NCBI GenBank assembly: GCA_034336665.1
Contig: CM067569.1
Location: 5,635,820-5,699,819, forward strand
Direction: 5' to 3'
Origin: Luscinia megarhynchos
Lineage: Eukaryota; Chordata; Aves; Passeriformes; Turdidae
Length of the DNA stretch: 64,000 nucleotides
The notes under the pieces were generated by a model, which did no database searches, was not told the origin of the DNA, and saw only the letters and a program-made list of their open reading frames with translations. Position numbers and translations under genes: made by a program. How positions within the stretch are numbered: position 1 is the stretch's first letter; every line of letters begins with the position of its first letter. Shown one piece after another: positions 16,401 to 29,243 of the stretch.

Positions 16401-19400
16401 AGCCATCTGCACAGAGCTGAGAGGGAGGACATTTATTGTAGGGAATGACATGCTGTTTGCAGTGGCATATTCCACTCTTCCTCACTTTTGCTTGTTGGAC
16501 AAACAACATCAGTGCAAGGATAATAAACTTGATTTTTGAGTCAGGTCAGAGTCTGACTTGGTTATAAAAAAATAAATTACCATATAAGCTAAGCTTGGCA
16601 AGCAGGTTAAATGACTTTTGTTAGTGTTGTTGGAAAAAAAATTAATAGCTTGAACTGTCACATATCCACAACTTAAATATGCTGATTATTTCTAAATCAA
16701 TTTGTAAAAAATGGACTTTTTAAAAAATTACACTTTTTACACTTATCTAGCAATATTTTAAAGAAATGAATTAATTTTTTTCTTCCTGTTAAATTTAAAA
16801 CCTTATGATTTCTGGTTCCAAGTTAAAATAGCACACTCTACCAGTTTACTGATTCTTCTAGCTTCATCAATCACCAGCCAAAGGTGTCAGCCTCAGGCAT
16901 CTCATTGAAATTTTCCTGACCCATTATTGTGAGGCTGCTCAGATGCAGAACTCTCCAGATGTTTTTCCAGAATCCTAATTTCCTATTCCAAGGGAATCAG
17001 GTGAGAAGTAAGCCATGATTAACTTCCATTCTCACTATGTGCTTCTTCATCCTCTTTGCTGGAATCAAGCATGGGGTTGCCTGCTACTGCTTCTGAGTTT
17101 AGCACAAGGAATCCTGAGCTCAGGGAGACATTAGTTAATCCATTATGCTTTTAGTTTCAGAAATCTGAAACTGAACCAACCAGCAAATTTGCAGCAAGTG
17201 GAGGAATGGAAGAGTTGTGGAGGTCAGGTCTTCAAAGGACTCCTGAACTATTGAGAAATTGTGCACAGAAACCTGTGTGGGTATGCCCTGCAAGGTAATT
17301 TAATGTATCCTGCATTATCCCTGGCACGGAATTCACCTCATCAGACTTTAATCATCTAAAAGCTGAGACACTCAGAGTCTCCCCAGGCTCCCTGCAGCCA
17401 GTGGGCAGAAGGAGTCATCTCATCTCTCCAATCCAGATGCCTCCAAGGCTGAGTGCTGGGAATGCAAGGGGCTGGACTCACCAGAGGTCTATTTTAATGT
17501 CATTCTGTGCAAACACACAAAAGCCATCTCCTCCAGATTTCTGGATGTTTTGCAAGTCAGTGTTCCAGACAGCTGGAAAAGGCTGATTCCTTTTTTCCCT
17601 TGTGAGCAAAATTTTCAGGCAGAAGAAGCTGTTTCTGGGAAAGCTGAATGGACCTGAAAGTCTTTTAGAATTAACTTCCCTGGCCACTGGGTAATGCACA
17701 CAAACCAAATATCAGCCATGAGGGGCATGCAGAGGGAATAGGGAAAAATGACCCTTGAAATCGGGAGGAGGAAACTATAATTAGCATATTCATTAGGCAA
17801 GGGCAGGCAAATACAGCCCTCCTGCTGCCAGATGATGCTGAGCAGATCTGCTCTTTGTCTGCAGAGTCCTTCTGGATGGGCTGGCTGCTCTCTGGAGCAG
17901 CCTGGGGGGCCTGCCCTGCTCACACAGATGGGAGCCAGGTTCACACGTGTGCTTGACATCCATTAGTGGAAACGAGTTTCCATTTTCCAAAGGGTCAAGT
18001 CAGAGTAATCCCAGCAAGCACAGGGAAGCCAGAAGGCTTCTGCCCAATGGCCAAGGCATCCCAATGTTTTCCTGACCAAAAATGACAAAAACAGTTACGA
18101 GGCATGAGCACTGGGGAGTGCAACCTCTCTGGAAAAGCAGGGAAAGAGAGCAGAGCTTCAATAGCTCTGATGAGACAAAACCAGTGGGGTTAATGACTCC
18201 AGCCCAGACCTGCCACCAGTCTGAGCAAAGGAATTGCAACTGCAGCCCTTCCTGAGTCTACAGGACAGGACACAGGACCACCCAAGGACCCTTTCTGGGA
18301 CAGCACCACCAGGACAGGGCGGGCTCCATGCTGCTTCCACAGGCTCTCCTGCAAGTTTGGCACCACTGCAAGAGACAGAAGCCCTCAGTAAGTGTTTAGT
18401 TAACTAACATTTGCATTGTAAACAGTGGGTAAAGGAGGAGGAAATAGGACTCGAGCAAACCATGAGAAAAAAGCTTTTTTTGCCTGAGACCACAGCAAAG
18501 GGACTCCTAATCAAGACAAAACTGATTTTTAAGATAGCCTACATTACAGCCCAGCTTCAGTGGCAGACAAATGTTCATTAAAATAAATTCTGACTAGAAA
18601 GCATTCATTTGAGTAACACAGTTGCTGTTCTGCCACTCAGATATTTTCCCAGAACTGAACTTTGGGAAGCTGAGTTTTTTCAGAAAGCCCACTGAGAAGG
18701 TGCTTTCCTGGCCTCAGACACAGTGATCAGCAGAGATATTGATCTCACTGTCTCTGCAACAACAACAGGAATTATCCATTGATTTCTCTGGAGACTGGAT
18801 TATGTATTGATTATGCAAGCTGCAAAGCAGAGGCCTAAGTAATGCTATCATGTCTGGCTAAAATGGTGCTCGTAGAGTAGTGAAGTCAATAGAAAGGGGA
18901 GATGAGAAATCCATTGAGGCAAAGGGCAAAGTCCCAGGGTAATTAATTAAATGGCAAAATTCTCCTGGCTCAAGTGATGCCAGTATTTCTATTTAAGCAT
19001 TTAGCATCCTGAAAAGTCCTCCTAATAGGAGCCTAAAGGATGCAGTGAATAACACTTTGACCAAGTAAATAATTCCAGCCCATCCTGAGTCCATGGAACA
19101 CACTGTGGACAGACAGGCACTTCATTCATTGCTTACTTCAATTGGGTCATTAATGACATGCAAAGGGTTTAGAAAGATTTGAAAACTAGCTGTGGAGATA
19201 ACTCTTAGACCAAGCCTTAAGGGGCCATCCACTGCAGCCAGTGAAAAAGAGATCCTGTGTTGGCCTTTTATCAGCAAGATAATAAGCTTACAGGGGGACA
19301 GAGATGACTTGCTGGATATAAGTGACATAAGCTGAATTTGTAAGAGAAAGATAACAATGTGGAAAACAGTCCCTAAAGGCTCACCTTTCAAACCACAGAG

Positions 19401-20395
19401 CCTCTGTCTCACATTAAACTCTGCAGACTGCTTTACAGAAGCTTAATGTTCCTATCTTCCACTGCTTCCCTTAGAGTGGCATTCAGCTTTTGTTCAGGCC
19501 ATCCCAAAAGCTAATTATAACATCTTCCCAAGGAAGCATTTAGTAAAACTGAACAGTTAGAGAAAGAGGTCTCAGGACTTGAATCCAATTCTTGGACTGG
19601 TGTGACCTGCAGGATTCAGCCAGAATCATTAAGAAGTGATAGATGAAACTTCCCCTCTGGGAGATGGAAGGGCTTCACTGATCAGCAGAGATGACTCACC
19701 CAGAAGCACAAGTGCTGAAGTTTGCATTTATTTCGGGGGCTGTAAAATAGGAAGGAGAGGAAGAAATCTCAAGGAGAGAGGCAAAGGCCCTTTGCTGTCA
19801 AAGGAAACTGATGGTGCACAGGGATGGGAGAGGTGTCTGTGAGCAGGAGCCTGACTCAGCTGCACGGCCTGGCCCAGCAGAAGGCCTCATGTGTAATTTT
19901 AATTCCATCTCACCCATCTTTTGGAGATGTTCTCTTCTCCATAAAAACTTAATTTGAGAGAAGGGCACATTTTTGCCAGTAGACAAATGGAAGGCCAGGC
20001 ACTGCTGCTCAGCCAGAGTCCCTTTCAAGGGACTTTATCCTCCCTTCCTTATCCTATAATTGTTCATAACAACAAAGACATAGTTTTGTTTACCAAAATC
20101 CCCACTGATAGCCTCAGACTGGAGTAAAGAGGTTATTGCTGTGCCCTGCTAACCTCTTGCAGCAAAGAAAGTGTAAACATGGTCTTTATTCTGTGCATTT
20201 CCTGGAGGAAAGGGTACTGGACAGGAATTCAGATAAGAAAATTAATGTTGTTGCTGTTCTTCATATTCTGTGAAGTATTATAATGGGGATAACAATACAC
20301 ATTAGACATCCTGTTCAGTAACATTTTTAGTACCCAGCTGAGTCCAAATATAAACTATAATGGCATATGGAGACTGTCTTAAGAGCCATTTCAAA

Positions 20396-20450
20396 TCAAT
20401 TTAGTTTTATATAGCGTCTCTCCAAGTCTCTCAAGGTGATTTACAGTGAA
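20396..20450. repeat. Possible ancient interspersed-repeat remnant
   Basis: The text tttatatagcgtctctccaa followed by gtctctcaaggtgatttaca resembles an ancient amniote repeat whose consensus contains tatatagcgcctttca and ctcaaagcgctttaca. This is recall of a pattern only; the family is not assigned. Confidence 0.3.
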
Positions 20451-21226
20451 AAAGCAAATAGTGGGATAGTGATTTAGTAGAGTAAGGCATGGCAGCTGTC
20501 AGGCAGGAAGGCAAAAATGCTGCATGGAGACGTAAAACCCTAATTTAAAAGCAGTACAAAGGTAAATATATCTCTTTGCTCTTCCAGTACAAGAAGCAGT
20601 CTGGTAATGAAGCCAGGTTGGGCTCAGTTTAACTCAACAGTTCAATGGAGCCATTTACAGATGGAACTGGACCTAAAACTGAACCTTTTCCATTCAGCTG
20701 CTGAGATTAGGAAAAAAAACAGGGAAGAAATATTTGTGACCAATTCATTTTAGCAGTTTTACCATCATATTTCACAACCTCAGAAATTTCAGACTTCCTG
20801 TGGGTTGGACTTCTGCCCTAGGGGCTTATGAAGTCAAGAAGGCAGCTTTAAGTGCCTTTTTCATGGAAATTGTTAAAAGCCTTTTTTAAAAAAGCAAGAC
20901 TCTAGTCAAGAAACCTTGGCCTGGCTGGTGTGACAACCATTGTGCTGCTCCTGTGCACAGAGAAGGAATAATTAATTCTTCAGAGAATGCTTCCCTCAGC
21001 TACAGGACACCTTTCCTGGGGGTTTTTTGCCCCTCTGCTCACCCCTCAAGTGGAGCTGCTACAGAAGCCATGAAAACACTCATATTTTGGTGTTCTCAGT
21101 GTGAAGATCACTCGTGCTCCTGACATTTCCCTCCCACCACAGTTCAGAACAGGCTGGTGGATGTGTTGTGCTGGAAGTGAGCTTCAGGCAAGAGAGAGGA
21201 AATATTACTGTCTTCTAGCACCTGAG

Positions 21227-21425
21227 GACAGAATCCTGGGACAGCTCAGTGTGGAAGGGGCTTTTGAAGATCATCTGGTCCAGCCTTTGATGGGAAAGGG
21301 AGCCCAGATGAGATGATCTAGTGCCCAACAGCATTTTGAAATCCTCCAGTGGTGAGGACTCCCCACTCCTCAGGGAAGTTGTTCCTATGTACCCCTTCTT
21401 TGAGAGGCCTAAACCACCCACATTT
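21227..21425 (-). mobile_element. Degenerate CR1 LINE 3' fragment
   Basis: The plus strand reads cagaatcctgggacagctca followed by gtgtggaaggggcttttgaagatcatctggtccag, matching the reversed CR1 3' end. It continues into reversed CR1 body text (agtgcccaacagcattttgaa, ctccagtggtgaggactcc). Diverged throughout. Confidence 0.65.
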
Positions 21426-21458
21426 CCTTCCAGCTAAACCACCCATGCTCCCTTCCAG
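21409..21458. repeat. 25-bp tandem duplication
   Basis: Two adjacent 25-bp units, each starting ctaaaccaccca and ending cttccag, with 21 of 25 positions identical. It sits at the far edge of the CR1 fragment. Confidence 0.8.
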
Positions 21459-22682
21459 CTGCCAGGGTTTGTCTGCATTTGTCACTGCTGCTCCCTGTGG
21501 GTCAGGGACATGGTGGAAGCCTGACCTGCTTGTCCACCAGGACAGATTTCAATTCCCCAACAAGCAGGTGAGGGCTGTTCAGGATGCCAAAGCTGTGCAC
21601 AGCCTGAACTGTGATCACTTGAAAAAGCACCTCCTTGCTCCACCATCCTGGCAAGGGTTTGTTTAGTGGATGTCTTGCATGCAGTGACTTTGTGAATCAC
21701 ACTGGGCTGGGAGTCCTGCTGGGATGTCTGCTCATCTGGGAAAGTGCCTTCTCTTCCTTTCTGCTGTGCAAGAAGTGTATGTTTTATTAAATAAAGTGCA
21801 TGTTCCCTATGCAAATGAACACCCTTTGGAGTGGTGATATACTGACACGTTGTATGTTAAATATGTATGCCCTTTAAAAACTGAAGCAAGAACTAAAAAA
21901 TCATTTATAAATATTCAAAAGCAAGAAGTCTACTTTTTGTTTTCACTGTGCTTCTGATCCTGCACTCTGGGAAAAACACTCCTCACATTATAAGACTGAA
22001 TTATCTGTCCAAGAACTGAACCTGTAATTTTATTCTATCAGTCAAGCTGTATGTCACGTTATTTTTGTATCAAGACAATCAGGTTCTTTGAAGCACAGAC
22101 ACACACCTACTTAAAAGAAGCTTTCAGCTGAAAGCAGAAGACTCCAGAAACAGCAGCAATTTGTACCTTTCAAGGGACTGATAATTAAATAGAGAAATGC
22201 AGATTTCAATGAAAAGAAGGTTTCTTTGCTGGTCAGGATGATGCTCCATTAGGACATTTGAGTCCAGATTAATCTGTTTGGATTGCAGACATCAGTCCTT
22301 CAGATCATTGACTTCTAACAGCTTCAAATGTGTCCTTTGGAGATACTTATTTGACAAGAAAGGACAGTAGGCCATCTGCATTCCTAATCTGACCACCTTA
22401 GGTATCTAAAATGAAATTAAATCAATCCAGGCCTAGCTCTACTTTTTAAATTATTTGTTAAGGACACCTATTAGAAAGTCTAGTATTCAACCCATTGTTA
22501 CAGCACAGTCAACCTTGCCTCTAGGAAGTATTTTCTGCTACACAGGGTTTCCACATCCCTCTGGGAAGAAGCAGAAGTTTCTCATTAAGGAAAAAAAGTG
22601 CAGCAAGGCCAATGCAGACATTAAAGCACCACCACCAGGGAGGCAGTTTTAGATTACAAGTGAAGGAGAGCAGCCCTGTGTT

Positions 22683-22765
22683 CCACAGGATCATGAAATG
22701 GGTGATGCTGGAAGGGACCACTGGAGGTCATCCAGTTTCCTTCTGCTCAGAGCTGCTAAGGTAAC
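22683..22765 (-). mobile_element. CR1 LINE 3'-end fragment
   Basis: The plus strand contains ggatcatgaaatgggtgatg followed by ctggaagggaccactggaggtcatccag, matching the reversed CR1 3' end of the subtype with ggacctctggaggtcatctagtccaac. The downstream text (ctgctcagagctgc) also fits. Confidence 0.7.
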
Positions 22766-23919
22766 TTGCAAATACCAGAAAAGTCTCAGGACAGATTGTA
22801 AATATGCTGTGCCAATTTTACATACTGAGAAACCAGGTACACAGGTCAAATAAGAACTACAGGGCACGGCAGAGAATGGAAACTCCAGCTCTGGAGTCCC
22901 AGTATTTTTCCTTCCTGTAACACCACTGCTCTTTGTTGATGAAGAAGCAGCAGTTTTCAGCTTGGTCCTCACTGCACATTCACTAAATTATTCCATGTGC
23001 TTCTGGCTGCACCATGGATGGCAGCAGAGCCAATGGACAGCAGAGAAGGGCTTTTGGAAACCTGCAGCAATTCTGGCTGAAGTGAAGCAATGCTATCCTC
23101 CCCTCATTTACTAGCTCTGCTATCAGCAAAATGCCTTTCTCCCATTCCAGATGGGTGCTGGAGCAGTGGGAAATATTTTCTCTCAGAGTTTGTAGCTCGT
23201 TCCTCTGTTGAGAGGAATTTTTAAGACAAAAGGTCATTTTGGTGGATTTAAAAAGCAGTGGAACTTCATGCCCCTAATGAATGGGCAGCAGGAACTCATA
23301 CTGGCAGGGCTCAATGGCTGCACATGAAAGTAGCCAGGCTCAGTAAATGAAACCAGATCCCAAAATGCAGCCTGAGATAACTGAAAGTATGCATCAAAGT
23401 TTATTGTAGGAAAATGACTGAGTGGAAAAAGAGTGGTCTGCTCTGCCCCTGCACCTCCAAAACATATTGTACCATTTAAACCCTCTAGAAAGACATCTGC
23501 CAAAAATGTGATTAATTCTCCTGAAGGTCAAATGCATTTCTTTTGTAAAATAGTTGAAGCAGCAATTAAACTTCCTTGATTACTCTTACGAAAGCAACTT
23601 AGGAAAAATCCTAGGGTTGCTCTTGTGTTTGAAGCTGGATGTTTACTGCTTACTGGCAGTGACTGGTGCAGCAAAGGTGAAATGTGCTCAGGAAATGACT
23701 GCAACCCCCCAAAAGGGTCATCCCAGAGCTGCCTGTCCCAAATCCAGCAGCACATCCTCTGTTTGGAGTGCCACCCTGTGGACATGGTGCTCCTCTCCTT
23801 CCACGGGAGGTGACACCCAGGACACACCGTGGGGGACACAAGGATGGGTGACAGCACCTCTGAGCTCCCAGCCCCACTGCCCCCTGCCAGTCCTGCCTGT
23901 CCCTGTCCCTGCCCACCCT

Positions 23920-23949
23920 GGGGATCACGGGGCTGGGGGAGGAGTGGGG
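23920..23949 (+). other. G-quadruplex motif
   Basis: Four G-runs of 4, 4, 5 and 4 are separated by loops of 5, 2 and 6 bases (atcac, ct, aggagt). The G-rich strand is the plus strand, which is the template for GRK5, about 430 bp past the exon 4 donor. The surrounding 23.70-23.95 kb is locally GC-rich. Confidence 0.75.
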
Positions 23950-24260
23950 ATTTCTGCACCAAAATGCTATGAAGGACCATTTCTGCTGTGTTTTCTATAC
24001 AACAGAATATGAAATGCCACCACCACTTCTGAGTGGATAGGGAATAATTGAGGGCATGTGTTGGTAACAGCTGAGGTCTCTTGGATTACACCCCAATGCA
24101 GAGCTTTGCACACTGAGAAGAGACCAGAGAAGCCCTCTGCTCATCCACGGATGAATTAAGCCCCTGCTAAGTCAAGTTCATCCTTAGAAATCAATTTCTG
24201 GATTGCATTATAATTTTTTTTTCTCTCTGGCTGTTTGTGTAAGACTTGCAGGTTTATTCA

Positions 24261-24482
<222 letters not shown>

Positions 24483-25449
24483 TCAATATTTGCACTCATA
24501 TTTCACCATTATAACTTCATTTTGGATGTGGCCTTAACAGAACACTCTGTATGAAAAATCCGAAGGACAAATATCATTTTCTGGTGGAAGTAAAACCTCT
24601 ACACACAATCTTATTAAAAACTTTACACTATATTTTGACCAGACCCTAGTGGCGCTTCTTCTGGGCCTTTGTCTCTTAATTAACACCAATACAATTTAAT
24701 TAATTTATGTTTTAGTACCTTGCAAGGCCAGCTTTCAGAAAGCATTCAGTGACAAGAGACATCATTTGGTTTTGCTCAAAAGAAAGCTGGACACAGAAGG
24801 CAAAATTATTTCTCTGAGTAGCAGAGAAAGTGAATGTTTGTTAACCATTGCCACAGTGGTACTTCAAGTGCCAGGTAAATATATATACATATTCTTCAAT
24901 ATATTGTCTTTTTTTGTTTAATGTGTCTCTTCTATGTATTTCTGCCTTAACCTTGGTATAACAATACCCATGCAAAGCAGAGACCTGCCCATCACTGTTA
25001 GTGATCCCTGGCTCAGTCCCTCCAGAGTGCTGATTTCTTAGGTGGATTTCTTAGGACCAAGAGGAAACAAAAGAGACCATTTAGAGGAATAGACACCACA
25101 AGCAAAATTACCTTTGGCTTCCCTAGTGCATTAAGAAAGAGAGCACCCCATCCTCACACAAAAAGTCTACTTATATTTTAAAATTCTGATTGTTCTAGGC
25201 ATTGAAGCATTACTGACTTTTGATGAGCTATGTTTACATTAGAAACAAAAGAAGCACTACATGTGTACCATGAAGTTATTAATCACTTCAGCTAAAGTTT
25301 TGGATCCATGGCAGGCATTTGAAGGAAACACGTGCTGCAGGGGACCCCAGTGGCTAAATGACAACAAGTTCTTAGAGACATTCCTGCCTGGCACTGCCTG
25401 GATATGAAACTTTAGCCTTTGGATCAAAATATTTTCCAGAAGTAAGAAG

Positions 25450-25466
25450 AAAAAAAAAAAAAAAAA
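25450..25466. repeat. Poly(A) run
   Basis: Seventeen consecutive A residues on the plus strand. They could be the tail of a decayed retroposed sequence, but no flanking duplication was identified. Confidence 0.85.
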
Positions 25467-26060
25467 GAAGACGACAGCTTTCATGACTGTATTAAAAAAA
25501 GGATCCCAGAAAATCCTGCCAAACCAATTAAATAACCTGGTCCAATACAAGCTGTCTGTGATGATAAATGAGGAGGAAGCTAGGAGAAAAAAAAAGTAAA
25601 TCAGACTGAACTGGCAAACACTTGGAAGAACAAATTTCAGAACTATTGCCCACTGGAAGATGTATGTACTGCTCCAGGCTGGATGCAATAAATCTGCAGG
25701 CTGGCTGTAATGGATACCCCAGCTAAGCAAACCCAGGAATGACATGGAAACCACAATGTAGTAATAATGGTACCCCCCTTCTCTCTGGCCAGTGCTCATG
25801 TAGCTATTGCAGCTCGGGTCTGGAGCTGAATATTTACACAGAGGCATAGCAGGTTGCTTGAACAATCTGGAATTATGATCTGATTTGGTTTGGGGCATGA
25901 TAATGGCCACAAATAAAAATGATGAAAAAACAACTAAAAACTAAAATCCACAAGTACAGTACTTCTTCTTGAGTGACAATTTTGGGGATGAAACTGATTA
26001 CGTTAATACAAGGGTTTAAAAAAAATCTTTTATCTAATTTCCTGTCCTTGTAGATGGTAT

Positions 26061-26150
26061 CTGAGTATTTCAGATATATTCTGTACTTTAAGAGCTGAAA
26101 TGAGCTGGGTCATTTCAGCTCTTAAAGTACAGAAACTCTGAAATGCTTAG
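26061..26150. repeat. Long near-perfect hairpin (inverted repeat)
   Basis: Bases 26079-26103 are perfectly complementary to 26110-26134 (25 bp), separated by the 6-base loop gctggg. Outside a short unpaired stretch, 26061-26074 and 26137-26150 pair again at 12 of 14 positions. Beyond that, weaker complementarity may continue. Either strand would fold into a stem of about 40 pairs. In the GRK5 transcript it lies in intron 3, about 6.1 kb after the exon 3 donor. A microRNA-like precursor, a small palindromic transposon, or a template-switch product are all possible; nothing here names a known family. Confidence 0.9.
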
Positions 26151-29100
26151 AGCATCTTAGCAGCATTTTTTCCATGATTTCACTCTCCTTCATTTGCTTT
26201 CAAACTCTGATAATATATTGTCTCCCTAGCAAATAAAAATTGATTATAAGTCACCATCTCCTACTTGAAGTGCATCAGGGAGCTGTCGAAAAATTTGGTG
26301 TCCTTTTTGCCACATAAAACCTGTAACAATTACATCCCATCTGAACTGTACAACAGGGAACAAATCAGGACAGACCAAACACAGAAACTCAGCAAGAACT
26401 GGATGTCTTGAAATGCAACTCCTAATGGGATCCAACATATGCAGAGCTAAATGCACACCATACATATACAGAGTATCTCCTCCTGCCTCTACATAGACAG
26501 CAAAGAATGAAAGGAAATTTAATTTTACTTGCATTTGACATTCCCAGGCAGTGTGACATGGTGGTGGTGAAGGTGGGAAGTGACAGACAAGTGAGGAGGT
26601 GAGAAGGAGCCATAAGCTCCAACTGGGATTTCACTGTAGGTCTGCACCAGAAGCCTGCTCCATTTTGTTCCCAAGTTCATTATTATTTCTCCCTTCAGTG
26701 CCATTTTTGAGCAGCAACAGCCCTGGTACATTTTCAGCTGTGATCTGTTATTACAGGAGATAGACAGGGATGTCCCCATGCTCCCTCTGCCACCTGCCTG
26801 GGAAGCCACCAAGGTCCTCAACTCCTGGCCTTGTGCTTAAATCACAAGATACCTCCCCTCCTTTCCCAATACTCAAAAGCACGGCTACAGTTTGCAAATT
26901 CCTAATTGCTAGAAATAACACCATGACTTAAAATCTGTGTGGAACAAAATATTTTCCATTATTCCTTTGATGAATCCAGGCATGTGTTTCAAGGCTCCTG
27001 CTCTGAAGTCTAATAGCTTCTCCATGCCCTAGTTAGGTCAGACAGGGCCCTATTCATAGCCCATAAATGAGGGGAGGATTTATGATCACCCTGACTCCGT
27101 GGGACAAGCTGCAGGGAAGGCTCTTTCTGTGGGCAGGCACAGATCCTTCAGCCCAAATGGAGAGAGGATGTGGGCTGGCCACTGTCTGCTGCTAACCTTT
27201 CTTCTGGCTGCTGGTTTGGAGGTAGTAGTTACACTGGTGGCTCCTTCTGCCATAGAAGCAGCCCAGGCTGGATGCAGGAATGGGAGGGCAAAGTGTCCTT
27301 CCCTTTGGAGCAGCTGCCCTCAGGATCAGATGGAAAAATGCTCCTCAGCTGGGAAAGGGAGCAACATCTAGCCTGTGATGGCTGTGGGATGGGGCCATGG
27401 GCTCAGGGACAGCTCAGGCTTGGTGGCTGGAGGCTGCCTGTGTTGGATGGAGAGCTACCAGGGCAATGACACAGGGACCCCACGTTGATTCTGACACATC
27501 AATTTATGTAGTATTTGATTTTCGCCTTAATATTATTTGAGTTCCTGAAACTGCATGGCTAAAAATACGTGGAAATGGAAAAACATTTCTGCAGGTAGCT
27601 GATGACTGCCTGTGCCAGCATGGCATGGCCAAAGGAATGATCATCCCTTGTACCTACCAGGAGGTGGAGATGGGGACAGACACTCCCACCAGAGCAGTTT
27701 TGGCTTCTTGGTAAAGTCAGGAACAGTGGAATCACCTTTTGAGCATCTACAGGAGGCTACTGGCATTCCAGCCCAAATTTTTCACCTCCACTTTCTCAGC
27801 TCCCTCCTCTGTTACCTGAGGATATCCCCCTGCTCAGTCCTCTCTGAGACTCCAGGCTCTGCCCTGTTATTGCTCTGTCCTCAGTGCTTGTCCTTGCACT
27901 TGCCTCCGCTGGAGATTTAAAATCTGCCACTGAAAATTGGAAGGCAAACCCCAAACAGCTGGGATTCATAAAAACTCACATTTCTAAATGAAAAGTGAAC
28001 TTGAAACCATATTTTTCATATTTAAAGGCAGGGCAAAAAGAGCCCTTTCGACTGCTTGAAAACACGTTTTGAGTTAATGAGTTTGTTGATACCAACAAAC
28101 TGGCATTTCTGATGGGAAAAGCCTTGAACAGCTTTAAGACACACATACACAGATGGTTTATATACCACAAAAGGGACTTAACCAAATGAAATCTCCCTAA
28201 CAGCAAGACAGGGTTTTTACAAATGGCATTAAATGGATGCTCACTCATCCCTTCACCCCAGATAAGTGCAGTGTCTAGTGAAGCGTTCAGCTGCAAAGTC
28301 CACACGAGGAGATTGTGCCTCTCACTCTGCTCCTGAGCCCAGATATCACAACCAGAAACAACCTGGAGAGGCAGCAGGGCTATTTTCCTTCAGAGGATGT
28401 ATTTTTGTGTGACTTCAGTGAAGAAAAAGTAACCTTGTTCACATTAGAGAGAAAATACTGACCAAAATTGTCCACATTCTCCTCCAGTCAACCTAAATCT
28501 GGTCCATATTACATTGTTAAAACCCCTCCCTTGGACAAAAACATCATGAATGTGAGTAGATGAGGCAGGAAAGGGAAGCTAAAGCCTTCATTTTAACGAC
28601 ACATAAAAATCAGAGGAGAGGAGAAGGAGATGTCAGGAGCTGGGAATGTGCTGATGAGAAGGGGACAGGAGCAAGAGGTCCCTGTGAACAGAACTGCCAC
28701 CTTCTTGTGCTGGAGGCACTGGCTGTGGAGAAGGAAACATGTCCTGCTAGCACCTTGCCTGCTCACTGATCTGCCTTTTAACACAGGAAACATTTCCCCT
28801 CGCACTTTATTTTAATGGCTCTCTTTCAACAGCTCCAAAGTTGAACGATGTTGCTAAAATATTTGTAAGCAGAGCAAAGTGTGCTTCAGGGCTGTGCGTG
28901 ATTCTGGGGTTAGGGCTTCCAGAGGAGCCTGTTTAATCATAAACCATCTCCATCTAATGATAATAGTTTATGTTCACAGAGTTCCACCATCTGAGTGGCT
29001 CCCTCAGGGTTTGCTGGGCCATTCTGGGGAGATCTCTGTGGTTCCCTGCACCCAGAGAAGCATGAAAAGCCTTCAGAGCCACATGGGTGCTGGGTGGATA

Positions 29101-29225
29101 TTTTTTATCTCAGCAATCAGGACCTCTGTCATGAGTTTGTTTGCACAATATCCACAACGAGAGAAGGTTGTCTGTCCTTACAGCCCTTTGTGCCAGCTGG
29201 GACAAGGGGCTGTTGCTCCATTTCC

Positions 29226-29243
29226 CAGACAGACAGACAGACA
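29226..29243. repeat. (CAGA)n microsatellite
   Basis: About four CAGA units in intron 3 of GRK5. Confidence 0.85.

Noticed and set aside
23528..24012. Overlapping 150-aa frames on both strands beside exon 4
   Set aside because: Local GC richness explains the lack of stops; no conserved motif, and the region lies inside a GRK5 intron with no splice sites in phase.
25257..25910. 217-aa minus-strand frame rich in Phe, with apparent hydrophobic stretches
   Set aside because: The Phe run is only the translated poly(A) tract at 25450-25466 and the hydrophobicity comes from T-rich intron sequence; no family resemblance.
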